Shown here one piece after another: positions 27,560 to 36,114 of a stretch of DNA of 51,764 nt. The first letter of the stretch is position 1, and each line of letters begins with the position of its first letter. A program made the translations under genes and the position numbers. Under the pieces are notes generated by a model. It made no database searches and was not told where the DNA came from. It worked only from the letters and a program-made list of their open reading frames with translations. The DNA comes from Candidatus Poribacteria bacterium (GTDB taxonomy: Bacteria > Poribacteria > WGA-4E > WGA-3G): contig JAJEET010000111.1 of the NCBI GenBank assembly GCA_022820835.1, positions 1 through 51,764 of the forward strand. Direction: 5' to 3'.

Positions 27560-28363
27560 TTAGTCGATGTGCTCCGTTATGCTACCGACAACAGCGGTAT
27601 TGGGTAGTCTTTCTTCAGGTTCTGGATCCCCAAACCCTATGAGTTCGATTTTTCTGCCTCTAAGGAAGAATTGCTCTCCTCTTTCATCACCGCGCACGGG
27701 TATGACGGAAAAAATGTGGTGATTTTTGCATCTGAGATATTCAATGAAGTTTCGGATTTTTTCAAAAGGCGCGTCTGTATCAAGCAGTTCTTTGAGTTTT
27801 TGTACATCTTCTTCCTCAAGCGGATCAGGGACTGCCATTTCCGAATTGAGTACCATTGCGATCTGTGCTTTTTCAAGCTCCTCCTCCTCATTTTCGAGGT
27901 CGAATGGAATTGTGTCGATAGTGGTTTTTAGGGTCTGAATGATTTTGAGCATTGTCGGCACGAGTTGGCGTGCTTTGTCTGGTTCGGCGTTTTCAAGTTG
28001 TTCGGTACATTTTGCATAGAGGCTATCCAGTTCTCTGACGACGTTTCGAGGGTGGCGGAGGTAACTATCGCTGTAGGTTTTGAGATATTGTCGTTTATGT
28101 GCCTCAAAGCATTCTTTGAATTTTTCAGGCATTTTCCCGTTTTTGGGATTGAGTACCCAGAAATTATGGGAGAGGTAGCGTCGGATTTCGCCTTCACCGT
28201 GTTTTTCTATATCAGCGGCGAGTTCGGTTTTGAATTGCTCCATGACAGCGGTGACGACATCGGTCGGTTTCATGAACTCAGCGAATTGGCAGACAGCGAA
28301 TTCTTTGTGCCGCGTTGAGAGTCTGAATTTGAGGTCTTTCCGTTTTAGCACAACCGCCTCCAT
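27560..28363 (-). CDS. Unknown protein with a DUF2280-like N-terminal half
   Basis: A 267-aa charged soluble protein. Residues about 18-150 recall DUF2280, a phage terminase-small-subunit-like family: FAEFMKPTDVVTAVMEQF, then HNFWVLNP, then FKECFEAHKRQYLK, then NVVRELDSLYAKCTE. The match is from memory of the pattern and is tentative. The second half is acidic (DLENEEEELEKAQ) and ends in a beta-rich segment (GRKIELIGFGDPEPEERLP). No large terminase or phage structural gene is nearby. No clear ribosome site precedes the ATG. If DUF2280-like, it may be a domesticated DNA-binding protein. Confidence 0.5.
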   Translation of the reverse strand: MEAVVLKRKDLKFRLSTRHKEFAVCQFAEFMKPTDVVTAVMEQFKTELAADIEKHGEGEIRRYLSHNFWVLNPKNGKMPEKFKECFEAHKRQYLKTYSDSYLRHPRNVVRELDSLYAKCTEQLENAEPDKARQLVPTMLKIIQTLKTTIDTIPFDLENEEEELEKAQIAMVLNSEMAVPDPLEEEDVQKLKELLDTDAPFEKIRNFIEYLRCKNHHIFSVIPVRGDERGEQFFLRGRKIELIGFGDPEPEERLPNTAVVGSITEHID

Positions 28364-28458
28364 GTATCATCATTTTACGAATTGTTAATTTTTTTTCGGA
28401 TTTGTGGACAATCGGTTTTCAAATGGTAAATTATGAACATTTCGTGAGCACGGCACGG

Positions 28459-28707
28459 AATTTCGTGAACATTTGTGAACTCTTCGATTTCTGTCTTCAT
28501 AGCGTCATCAGCTATGAACTCTTGTATTGCATGGGTTTGTGATGGAAATAGAGGCTGTGCGCGATGGGTTTTCTGTTGCGATGTTCATGAATGTTCACGA
28601 AATTGTTCATGATTCTTTTTTCTGCTCTGTAAAGGGTATAAACCCAGTGATAACGTTGGTTGATAGTGCTGTTGAATTCTGGGTGTCCGTAATTTTCGTG
28701 AACAATT
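28459..28707. repeat. Cluster of TTTCGTGAAC-type sites, both orientations
   Basis: AATTTCGTGAACATT (28459-28473) recurs as its exact reverse complement AATGTTCACGAAATT at 28590-28604. Near copies are at 28438-28446 (ATTTCGTGA), 28471-28480 and 28692-28707 (ATTTTCGTGAACAATT). The 759-bp stretch 28364-29122 holds no convincing gene; it contains this cluster and the 50-bp tandem repeat. The sites lie upstream of the gene starting at 28363 and could be operators, but could equally be decayed repeats. Confidence 0.45.
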
Positions 28708-28965
28708 GGGCAATTTTAATTTTGTTCGTTTCTCTTTGTAGTACCTCGAATGTAGTGTCTCATTGGTTTTGTGCCGTTGGTGAATGTGGTCTGTTTTCAA
28801 GTTGTTCATAAAATGCTAATTTCATCGGTTAACGTTTGTTAATTTTTTAGTCATGGATAGATCGTCTTATGGACGGTTCGTTTTTAGATTCTTCTACATC
28901 ACATATAATAACTTATTTATATATGATAATATATTTGATTTGGGATGTCAAATTTATTTTTTGTT

Positions 28966-29079
28966 TGAACTGTGATTTGTGGGATTTATATGATTGCCAT
29001 GATAGGAGAGAAGTCTGAACTGTGATTTGTGGGATTTACATGATTGCCATGATAGGAGAGAAGTCTGAACTGTGATTTA
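28966..29079. repeat. 50-bp tandem repeat, about 2.3 copies
   Basis: Units beginning TGAACTGTGATTTGTGGGAT start at 28966, 29016 and 29066. The first two are almost identical over 50 bp; the third breaks off after about 14 bp. Without variable spacers and with only two full units, it is a plain tandem repeat and not a CRISPR array. Confidence 0.8.
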
Positions 29080-29122
29080 TGTGATTATAGGGTGGGTGGA
29101 TGAAAGAAGGGAAGAGGGGGAC

Positions 29123-29941
29123 CTAAGTTTCTTTCTGGCGTTCTCTAAGTTCTTTTTGGGCGTTTTCTCGGTTGGAGCGGGCTGTCGCATTGTTAGGGTC
29201 AATACGGATCGCCTCATTGTAATCAGCGATAGCACCTTCAAAGTCTCCCAGTTCGCTTTTCGCAAGACCTCGGTTGTTGTAGGCTCCCGCATATTTAGGG
29301 TCAAGACGAATCGCCTCATCATAATCAGAAATCGCAGCCTCAGGGTGTTCCAGTCGAAATTTTGCGTTTCCTCGGTTGTTGTAGGCTCCCGCATATTCAG
29401 GGTCAAGACGAATCGCCTCATCATAATCAGAAATTGCAGCAAAATGCTCTCCCAGTTCGCTTTTCGCAAAACCTCGGTTATGGTAGGCATCCGCATATTC
29501 AGGGTCAATACGGATCGCCTCATCATAATCAGCGATAGCAGCTTCGGGGTGTCCCAGTTCTCTTTTTGCGTTTCCTCGGTTGTAATAGGCATTCGCATGT
29601 TCAGGGTTTATACGGATCACTTGGTCATAATCAGAAATGGCTTCAAAATATTTTCCTAACTGGTATTTGGTAAAACCTCGGTTACGGTAGGCATCCACAT
29701 TTTCAGGGTTTATGCGTATCGCCTCGTCATAATCGGGAATAGCGGCTTCAAGGTGTCCCAGTTCGCTTTTGGCAAGACCTCGGTTATAGTAGGCTCTCAC
29801 ATATTCAGGGTCAAGACGGATTGCCTCGTCATAATCGGAAATCGCAGCCTGATAATCACCTTGATCGTAGAATTCATTACCCCTATCGACGTAGGCTTCT
29901 GCGGATGTAGGATTCTCAATTGGGTTCTTAGTGTTTTCCAT
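29123..29941 (-). CDS. TPR-repeat protein, seven near-identical repeats
   Basis: A 272-aa protein built from seven 34-residue tetratricopeptide repeats plus a partial eighth. Each repeat follows AYYNRGLAKSELGHLEAAI...DYDEAIRLDPEY. The high similarity between units (102-bp DNA periods) indicates recent internal expansion. There is no signal peptide. Its ATG overlaps the stop of the upstream membrane protein by one base (TGATG), so translation is probably coupled and the two proteins probably act together. It is likely a scaffold at the inner face of the membrane, with unknown partners. Confidence 0.85.
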   Translation of the reverse strand: MENTKNPIENPTSAEAYVDRGNEFYDQGDYQAAISDYDEAIRLDPEYVRAYYNRGLAKSELGHLEAAIPDYDEAIRINPENVDAYRNRGFTKYQLGKYFEAISDYDQVIRINPEHANAYYNRGNAKRELGHPEAAIADYDEAIRIDPEYADAYHNRGFAKSELGEHFAAISDYDEAIRLDPEYAGAYNNRGNAKFRLEHPEAAISDYDEAIRLDPKYAGAYNNRGLAKSELGDFEGAIADYNEAIRIDPNNATARSNRENAQKELRERQKET

Positions 29942-30501
29942 CAGACTGTTTCCATTGTATCACGGTGTGGAGACCGGACATTCCGTGTTAACCCACCTAA
30001 CCCCTCCGCGCTCGGTACTTTGGGGTCTCCGGAAACGTCTCTCGTTGTTGAAGTTTCTGCCTGTGTTGAGATGAGTCTGGTGATTTGTGCTGAAGTTTCT
30101 GCCTGTGCTGAGGTTAGGTTGGTGATTTGTTCCGTTAAGCGATCTACCGTGTCAGTACCCTCATTATCCTTATTAAACCGTTTATAAACAAGAACGGTCA
30201 CCAGCGGCCCCCCTAAAATCGCTGCCAGAATCACAAATTGTAAGGTGCTAATCCATTTCGTTCTTTCGTCAAGCCTCGTGACTGTTTCGTTTAGGGTTTT
30301 TACATTATCGCCCAGTTTACTAATTGTATCAGTCAAGGACGCTACATTCCCGTTCAAGTCTTCAACATTTTCGTTGAGCTTCGCCACATCTATCTTTTTG
30401 ACAACTGGTATAATGTTTGGATCCGACTGATCCTGCCCGAACGCAGCAGCAACAAAGAAAATCCAGAGTACCCCGAGACATATCGCCCGTCCGTTTAGCA
30501 T
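29941..30501 (-). CDS. Exported or membrane coiled-coil protein coupled to the TPR gene
   Basis: A 186-aa protein of unknown function. It has an N-terminal signal sequence (MLNGRAICLGVLWIFFVAAA, predicted cleavage after AFG). A heptad-patterned coiled coil follows (ENVEDLNGNVASLTDTISKL and following), then a membrane helix (TLQFVILAAILGGPLVTVLV, near residues 86-105) and a polar tail with two similar TSAQAETS / STQAETS segments. The start at 30501 is preferred, with GGGAG 7 nt upstream; a longer form could start at 30546. Its TGA overlaps the next ATG by one base. Confidence 0.65.
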   Translation of the reverse strand: MLNGRAICLGVLWIFFVAAAFGQDQSDPNIIPVVKKIDVAKLNENVEDLNGNVASLTDTISKLGDNVKTLNETVTRLDERTKWISTLQFVILAAILGGPLVTVLVYKRFNKDNEGTDTVDRLTEQITNLTSAQAETSAQITRLISTQAETSTTRDVSGDPKVPSAEGLGGLTRNVRSPHRDTMETV

Positions 30502-30713
30502 TGTGAATCTCCCAGACTTCGGTTTTACGCTATGAGAATAATGCATATATCGCCTTTCGGTTAACAGGTTAATTTATTTTAGCATATTATTCAAGAAAAA
30601 AGTAGGAAAAGTGCATCGCTTTCCCACGCCTATAGAGTGTTTTTGCTGGGGTGTTTCTTGCGACCTGCATTCCAACCGAACCGGAACTTAGACACAAACT
30701 TTTCAGACATCAA

Positions 30714-30800
30714 AAACCTCTTGAGTTCCGTAGGAACGCTATGTTTATAGAAAAACGTCTCCACCAACTCTTGAAGCCCGTAGGGGTGGCATGTCTATAA
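30714..30800 (+). repeat. Two hairpin repeats with conserved ATGTYTATA tail
   Basis: Two units in direct orientation: CTCTTGA, stem GTTCC-GTA-GGAAC, GCT, ATGTTTATAG (30718-30750), then CTCTTGA, AGCCC-GTA-GGGGT, GGC, ATGTCTATAA (30768-30800). Two more copies lie on the minus strand at 47937-48020. The gap 30502-31100 holds no gene. It also contains a GCGGTTTGGAACCGAA-type palindromic segment near 30849 and the 27-bp repeat at 30985. Confidence 0.65.
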
Positions 30801-30984
30801 GAACGCCTACAAAATACCGTCAAAAATCACTAACTTGACACCTATGGTGCGGTTTGGAACCGAAAGCCGAGGTTTCCATCCCACCCGTTGCTGGGAAGGG
30901 GCACCGGGCGAAAAAAAGAAGATTCAAAAATTTAGAAAATCCATAATTTATCTAAAACTAAATCGTTCTGTTTCTCAGAGCAGG

Positions 30985-31011
30985 CATTCAATTTTCAAAT
31001 TGTCTGAATCA
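30985..31011 (+). repeat. 27-bp direct repeat, left copy
   Basis: A 27-bp sequence starting CATTCAATTTTCAAATTGTC is identical to 39500-39526. It is followed by GGATTTACTGGATTAGAGGA-type text typical of a repeat dispersed in many bacterial genomes. A 14-bp TCTGTTTCTCAGAG also occurs near both copies. This copy lies about 90 bp beyond the last gene of the defence-like array. Confidence 0.8.
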
Positions 31012-31100
31012 GGATTTACTGGATTAGAGGATTTTCAGGATTATTGAGCTTGTGGGATTACCGGCTGTGGTTGTGCAACGCTTAAGGTTAGATACTTATA

Positions 31101-31646
31101 TTACCGCGGGCGTTTCGTTTTACCATAATCAGATGAAAATTTCCACAATGCCCTATCAAGTTCTCGCATTGAAACGTTGTTCCCGTTCGCGATTTCACGA
31201 CAAAACTCAATATACTCCAACCAGAACGGATATGAGGTTCTTTTTTCCCACGGCAGACCGACAGACCAAAGTGCATGTATATCAAGGATAGGGTACTGTC
31301 TTTCATCGTAAAGATGTAGGATTGCAGAAGCGGTTGGCTCTCTCACGCCCTGCAGCAAGGTTAAAATTAGCAATTTTGCCCATTTATCTGTGGCTGTGAA
31401 AGCACTTTTCGTAATATCTTTTATGAAGTCGTCGGGGTTTTTTAAAGTAAGATCTGCTCGTCGAGGTGATTTCCAACGTGCTATTTTGTGCAATTCTTTT
31501 TTTGTGAGGTAGCCGCGCTTCTGAACATTACTTTTGAGTTCAGGCAGCTGCTGTTCCTTGATACGATCTTTTTCTTTTTGGCGTTCCGTGTATCGGTTCG
31601 CCCAGTAACCAATTTCGGATTCAGGAAAGCGTAATTTCATTTTCAT
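31101..31646 (-). CDS. HhH-GPD superfamily (DNA glycosylase fold)-like protein
   Basis: A 181-aa protein. Residues 97-110 (LLQGVREPTASAIL) match the helix-hairpin-helix of the HhH-GPD glycosylases, and YPILDIHALWSVG (118-130) matches the following segment, with D122 at the place of the catalytic aspartate. The lysine of bifunctional glycosylases is not seen and there is no 4Fe-4S cysteine cluster. A charged helix (TERQKEKDRIKEQQ) leads. The ATG at 31646 is chosen because AAGGA lies 6 nt upstream; an upstream TTG at 31667 is less likely. It follows the ApeA-like gene by 27 nt and ends the array. Base excision or DNA-sensing in defence is inference; it could be a non-catalytic DNA-binding relative. 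Confidence 0.6.
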   Translation of the reverse strand: MKMKLRFPESEIGYWANRYTERQKEKDRIKEQQLPELKSNVQKRGYLTKKELHKIARWKSPRRADLTLKNPDDFIKDITKSAFTATDKWAKLLILTLLQGVREPTASAILHLYDERQYPILDIHALWSVGLPWEKRTSYPFWLEYIEFCREIANGNNVSMRELDRALWKFSSDYGKTKRPR

Positions 31647-31673
31647 AATGTGTCCTTGTCTGACCAAATAACG

Positions 31674-33056
31674 TTACAAGTTACATTCACCCTTAAGGTA
31701 TACACATTCATCCACGATAGAATTAATTTCTTGTTCATTGAAACCTATCAATTTAAGAAAGTGGAGTTGAAACAGTGTATTCATCTTGCGGCAAAGAAAT
31801 TGCAAAACCTCTCCTTTAGCAGCCTTTGATTCCAGACCTGAATCATAATGCGTCAGATAATTTCGCGTTTTCACAATTTTGTCTATCAGCCCCAGTCTTC
31901 TCTCACCACCCATAAATCTGCTAAAAGGCTCAGTCATTCTTTCTAATCTGTTTCTTAGTGTTAACTCATTGGCATAATTCAATTTTTGAGCGAACCAATC
32001 CCGTTCCTGTTTCGGACATTTATTAACGAGGGATTTCCGTATTTCTTTAAATTCGACCTCATCCATGTGCTTTTCATCGGATGTCCTTCGATGGTATGCC
32101 TCTAGGGCTTGTACCAGAGTCAAAAACTGCGTGTTCCAAGAAGGTAGCGTTCGAGCTTTTGTCAAAAAGTACAAATCAAGAGCAGGAGCAATCGACTCGT
32201 AATTTTCTATCCACTTGTTAATTATGTTTTCAGCACGATCTCGCATTCCCTTGAATCCAAACAGCATATTGAACTCATTAATTTCTGGTTCACCTTTAGC
32301 GTAAGGCCAACTTGAAAAATAAATAGTCGCGGCGCGACTGCCTCCAATATTTTGGCGAAGATCATCAGAAATAGCCGTTACACTATCCAAGCAAACTATC
32401 TCATTCATGATAAAACTCAAAAAAGCAGCAATTTTTTCGGCTACAGACGTGAACTCATCTAATTCACGCGCTGACTGAGAGATTAATTTGAAATAGGTTT
32501 TTTGGCGTACCTCTGCACTTTTGGTACTCGGAAGACCTGGAAATGTCGGAACAAACGTAATTAGCAACTGCATACCGTTACGAAGATTAAAGGAGACTTC
32601 TTCTGGCAGGTTATATGATATAGTTAGAGTCCATTCTCCACTTTCTTCATCAACTTCAATGCCACTAATACCGACCCATTCATCAATTCCTTCAACAGAA
32701 AAGATAACAGTATCAAAACATGTGTCTCCACTATTGTTGCATGGGAAACCAATATATGCCCTATGCGCCCAGATGGTATGGAATGTTCTCCACTTGCCGT
32801 GCGTCATACTACGCGCCTCTGTTATTTTATAACATTTATCAATCATAACAGGACCATCTTTTTTAAGATGTCCAAATATCCGGAAACCATCAGTATTATC
32901 TTCAAGTAATGCTGGTATGTTAGTATATCCTGGGTGTGTAAGTTCAAGTTTAACAGCCCCTCCATCCGATATTAAGAGTGTTCCGGATATTTGTTTTTCA
33001 GGAGAAGAAGGGAGCCAAAAATCACCATCTCTTCTGATTTCTTCTTTAATTCTCAC
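31674..33056 (-). CDS. ApeA-like HEPN-domain antiphage protein
   Basis: A 460-aa protein resembling ApeA, an antiphage HEPN protein. The N-terminal half is beta-rich (SGTLLISDGGAVKLELTHPG, then FGHLKKDGPVMIDKCYKI), like the ApeA N-terminal domain. The C-terminal helical part carries the HEPN ribonuclease motif: KTRNYLTHYD, R398-N399...H403 (Rx4H with the usual N after R). HEPN proteins of this class cut RNA and usually cause abortive infection. The start is GTG at 33056, with AAGAGG upstream. It is the sixth clear gene of the array, 237 bp after the DUF499 gene, and is followed by the HhH-GPD-like gene. RNase activity is inferred from the intact motif. Confidence 0.75.
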   Translation of the reverse strand: MRIKEEIRRDGDFWLPSSPEKQISGTLLISDGGAVKLELTHPGYTNIPALLEDNTDGFRIFGHLKKDGPVMIDKCYKITEARSMTHGKWRTFHTIWAHRAYIGFPCNNSGDTCFDTVIFSVEGIDEWVGISGIEVDEESGEWTLTISYNLPEEVSFNLRNGMQLLITFVPTFPGLPSTKSAEVRQKTYFKLISQSARELDEFTSVAEKIAAFLSFIMNEIVCLDSVTAISDDLRQNIGGSRAATIYFSSWPYAKGEPEINEFNMLFGFKGMRDRAENIINKWIENYESIAPALDLYFLTKARTLPSWNTQFLTLVQALEAYHRRTSDEKHMDEVEFKEIRKSLVNKCPKQERDWFAQKLNYANELTLRNRLERMTEPFSRFMGGERRLGLIDKIVKTRNYLTHYDSGLESKAAKGEVLQFLCRKMNTLFQLHFLKLIGFNEQEINSIVDECVYLKGECNL

Positions 33057-33142
33057 TAAGCTTACCTCTTAAGTTTGGTTCACGAAATCCAGACAGTATC
33101 AAAATATCTATCATTCACCAAGCATCACGTGTTCTGAAAATC

Positions 33143-33307
33143 TTAGCGCCGCTCAATCTCATAGAGAATGGCACGGCACATCCGCATGCGGATTTGGTTA
33201 TTAAATGTCAGAGGCGTGATGTGTTCGGGTATATTGAGTTCAGCGTAAACCCAAAAGTCAATCGTCCCTACACGACTATGAAATGACCGTTTTCTACTCC
33301 TCTTCAA
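33143..33307 (-). CDS. Possible 54-aa protein between the DUF499 and HEPN genes
   Basis: A short minus-strand frame overlapping the 3' end of the DUF499 gene by 14 nt. It encodes a protein-like sequence containing TIDFWVYAELNIPEH and NNQIRMRMCRAILYEIERR before a TAA. The composition looks coding. A TTG at 33307 is the only usual in-frame start and it sits too close to a GGAG to be ideal. It could be a real small subunit, a gene remnant, or the end of a frameshifted extension of the preceding protein. I do not recognise a family. Confidence 0.35.
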   Translation of the reverse strand: MKRSRKRSFHSRVGTIDFWVYAELNIPEHITPLTFNNQIRMRMCRAILYEIERR

Positions 33308-36101
33308 ACTCCTGTGTGGTGAATTGCAGTGTTCGGCAATTCTCTGTTACCGTGCGGACAACGTCTTCAGGGATTCCATCAGAAACTTTGGCTTGGATAT
33401 CCATCGTTACCTCAACATCTGCCCCGGTTAGGCTAGTAAGGTGCTGGACGACTTCCTCCACAATCCGCTGCGCAGCGGGTCCTATCCGTATTGAACCCAA
33501 GTTGACAGTACCGTAGAAACGTTTGGGTGCCGTTGCTTGTGGAGGAGCTGTTCCAGCTCCCGCGCCTTCTGTTTTCCCCCCTGATGCATAATAGGACTGT
33601 TCACCCTCTTTTCCATCGAAACCCGGCTGCGGCGGTTCTGCTTCTGGTTGCTCCTCCGTCTCTGCTTCAAGCTGCGCCGCTGCCACATCAGGTTTTACCA
33701 AGACGCTTGGCTCCTCAAGATAGATTGAACCGTCAATGCTGCCGAATTGCAATCCGTTATATTGCCCTGTGTCGTCAACGCTGTTTGCGTATCCGAACGC
33801 TTTTGTTTTAATCCCTTCCTGAACGGTATCACGCAGGACTTCAGAATCACGTAGGCGGGACAGATATAGATACGTCGCGAGGCATTCCCACACACGCTTG
33901 AGACTGATATGGGGTTCGTCTTTCCAGAGCCAATTGTCGAGTTCCATCTTTAACAAGACGGGTGACCATTCGGCGAGTAATTGCTGGTCGTTTCGGACTT
34001 TCGCGACGGCTTTTGCAACGGGAGTGTCATCCGTCCCCGAAATGCGTATTGCTTCCCATTTTATAGGATCTGTGCCTTCTTGTGTTGGGACAAGCAGCCA
34101 ACTATAAGCCTCGTTGAGTCGTATAGAGACGGTGTCATCACTCTGCTCTTTCCCGCGATCGGCTTCGCGCCGCTGGTTGGCATCAAGGTTCAGTGCTTCA
34201 ACTTCTTGGACAATTGAATCCCATGCGAGATAGCGACGGGTTTCTCGTTCAAGTGGTTCCCATTCGCCAGTGTCAGGTGCGACGAAGATGAGCATGTTGC
34301 GATAAGTTCTTGGGATGTCGCCACGTTTGCCTAAAATCTCGGATGTGGTTGTGAGTGCCTCCGAATTTTGCACTCTCGCTTGATGTCCTCTTGTGGGTGG
34401 AAGGATTACCAATCGTGCAGTTGATTCGTCCGGTACATCTGCTGACGCGGGACACGGATGGACGGCTGTGAAATCTCCACGTCTTCTTTGCGTCTGTTGA
34501 CCCAATCGGCGGACAATTTCTCTCTCTACGACCTCTGGTTCTAATTTAGCGGCACGGTCTTCCATTGTTCTGCGGAGGTTGGGGTGCGTGTCGTACCAAT
34601 AGCGTTGGGCACGGGTGTAAAGGTGTGTCAATCGATCTGTCAAACGTTTGGTTGCATCATTGAACACAGAGACATGTTCATCGGGTTGCACGACACCGAG
34701 ACGGATTCGCATTTCTTCAAGTCCACGTACAGCCTGTCCACTTCCGTGTGGTGCGCTTCCCATGAAGATTGTGCGTGCGACACGTTGTGCAGCGGAGATT
34801 TCACCAAAACGTATATTTGCCTTGTCAATAGCAAGTGGTTCAGAACGGTTACCATCCACATCTTTATCTACAACGGCGTTCCAACTTTCTGGCAGATAGC
34901 GAAGGAGTTCCTCTCGTACACGCGGTGAATTGAGCGGAATAGATCCGGGAAAGATTAGCGGAGACCGATCTTCGTTTATCCATAGATGGTGGATAACAGC
35001 TGCCATAAGACGTAGCACCCCCCGCGTTTTTTGGAAGTTATCAAGTGGCGACCAGTCGTCATAGAGTCTGTCAAATAGTTCAGGGTGAATCGGATACGCT
35101 CGCCGCAGTCGATCGAGATATGTTGCATCACGACATTCAACTGGGAATTCCGCGGGATTTTCGTCGTATAACTGGGTAAACGCTCTGCAGACTGCATCAC
35201 GGGTGTTTTGGTCTTTGACAGGCGAGAATAACCGTCGCCGCACAATTTCAAAACCTTCGTCTGCCCCTACTGGTCTCCAAATGCCTTCGAGTCTACTGAT
35301 GGTGTGCTGAATCCGTTCCAACGCTGCTCTTCCAGCCTCTCCACCGATTTCGATGTCAGATTCTGGGATTGAAGTGACCAGTTGGCTCCGTTCAGCATTT
35401 TCGACTGCTTCTGTCAAAGACTGAACGAAGGTTAGGTTCGCGTCAAACGAACCGGCTGGCAAGCCATCAACACCGTATATGTTGCGGGTATACGCAACTA
35501 ATTCGTCTATCAGGATAATGGCGGGACCGAATTCGTTGAGGAGTGTGGTGAGGTCATCTGTGCCCGGGGCAACACTCTTTTTGTCAGCTGCTTGGACGAT
35601 TGCGTATCCATCTTTCCCACCGAGTTGTGCCGCAATGTTTCCCCAAAGCGTTCGAGTTTTAATTCCGTTTATATCTTGTGGTCGGGATGGATTGAGAGCC
35701 GTTCCGACGATTACTGCAAAGCGAGCGGTTGGAAGCTCCTTAACTTCCGCTTCATCAAGAATTTGAGCTGCACCGTCCATTTGATTAACACTCGCTTTAC
35801 CACCAAGAAGATGATACAATGCTAACATCGTATGCGTTTTGCCACCACCGAATGCGGTTTTTAGTTGGACAATCGGCTCGCCATCTTTGCCAGATAACTG
35901 TTTAACTGCATTCGCAAGAAGTCGTTGCATACCATTTGTAAGGTAGGTTCGCGCGAAAAATTCTATCGGATCTTGATATTCTGTCTCTGCGTTGCCTGCA
36001 ACAACTTCACTGAGGTTGGCGGCGAATTCTGCTTGGTGATAACGCCCTGTTGCAACGTCAGGATGTGGGGTGACGATTTCTCGCCACGGGCTTAATGCCA
36101 T
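33294..36101 (-). CDS. DUF499 AAA+-type ATPase (COG1483-like)
   Basis: A 935-aa protein with the start of the DUF499 family (MALSPWREIVTPHPDV). Walker A is AFGGGKTH (residues 83-90) and Walker B is IILIDELVAY. A GVLRLMAAVIHHLW segment follows. Near the C-terminus is a proline/glutamate-rich linker before a final beta-rich domain (RFYGTVNLGSIRIGPAAQRI). DUF499 ATPases are regularly found beside DUF1156 methylases and helicases. They are thought to power DNA-targeting defence, but their biochemistry is poorly known. The ATG at 36101 has AGGG just upstream and leaves a 13-nt gap to the previous gene; the longer form from 36158 would overlap it by 44 nt. Confidence 0.85.
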   Translation of the reverse strand: MALSPWREIVTPHPDVATGRYHQAEFAANLSEVVAGNAETEYQDPIEFFARTYLTNGMQRLLANAVKQLSGKDGEPIVQLKTAFGGGKTHTMLALYHLLGGKASVNQMDGAAQILDEAEVKELPTARFAVIVGTALNPSRPQDINGIKTRTLWGNIAAQLGGKDGYAIVQAADKKSVAPGTDDLTTLLNEFGPAIILIDELVAYTRNIYGVDGLPAGSFDANLTFVQSLTEAVENAERSQLVTSIPESDIEIGGEAGRAALERIQHTISRLEGIWRPVGADEGFEIVRRRLFSPVKDQNTRDAVCRAFTQLYDENPAEFPVECRDATYLDRLRRAYPIHPELFDRLYDDWSPLDNFQKTRGVLRLMAAVIHHLWINEDRSPLIFPGSIPLNSPRVREELLRYLPESWNAVVDKDVDGNRSEPLAIDKANIRFGEISAAQRVARTIFMGSAPHGSGQAVRGLEEMRIRLGVVQPDEHVSVFNDATKRLTDRLTHLYTRAQRYWYDTHPNLRRTMEDRAAKLEPEVVEREIVRRLGQQTQRRRGDFTAVHPCPASADVPDESTARLVILPPTRGHQARVQNSEALTTTSEILGKRGDIPRTYRNMLIFVAPDTGEWEPLERETRRYLAWDSIVQEVEALNLDANQRREADRGKEQSDDTVSIRLNEAYSWLLVPTQEGTDPIKWEAIRISGTDDTPVAKAVAKVRNDQQLLAEWSPVLLKMELDNWLWKDEPHISLKRVWECLATYLYLSRLRDSEVLRDTVQEGIKTKAFGYANSVDDTGQYNGLQFGSIDGSIYLEEPSVLVKPDVAAAQLEAETEEQPEAEPPQPGFDGKEGEQSYYASGGKTEGAGAGTAPPQATAPKRFYGTVNLGSIRIGPAAQRIVEEVVQHLTSLTGADVEVTMDIQAKVSDGIPEDVVRTVTENCRTLQFTTQEFEEE

Positions 36102-36114
36102 TTTTCCCTCTCTT

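Noticed and set aside
28527..28811. 94-aa plus-strand frame
   Set aside because: Runs across the TTCGTGAAC repeats with unusual Phe/Val/Cys-rich composition; no ribosome site or family.
28966..29079. Possible CRISPR array
   Set aside because: Only two full 50-bp units in direct tandem, no variable spacers, no cas genes.
29123..29941. Open frames on the opposite strand of the TPR gene (29072-29659 +) as a gene
   Set aside because: The 102-bp periodicity keeps shadow frames open; the minus-strand frame gives clear TPR motifs.
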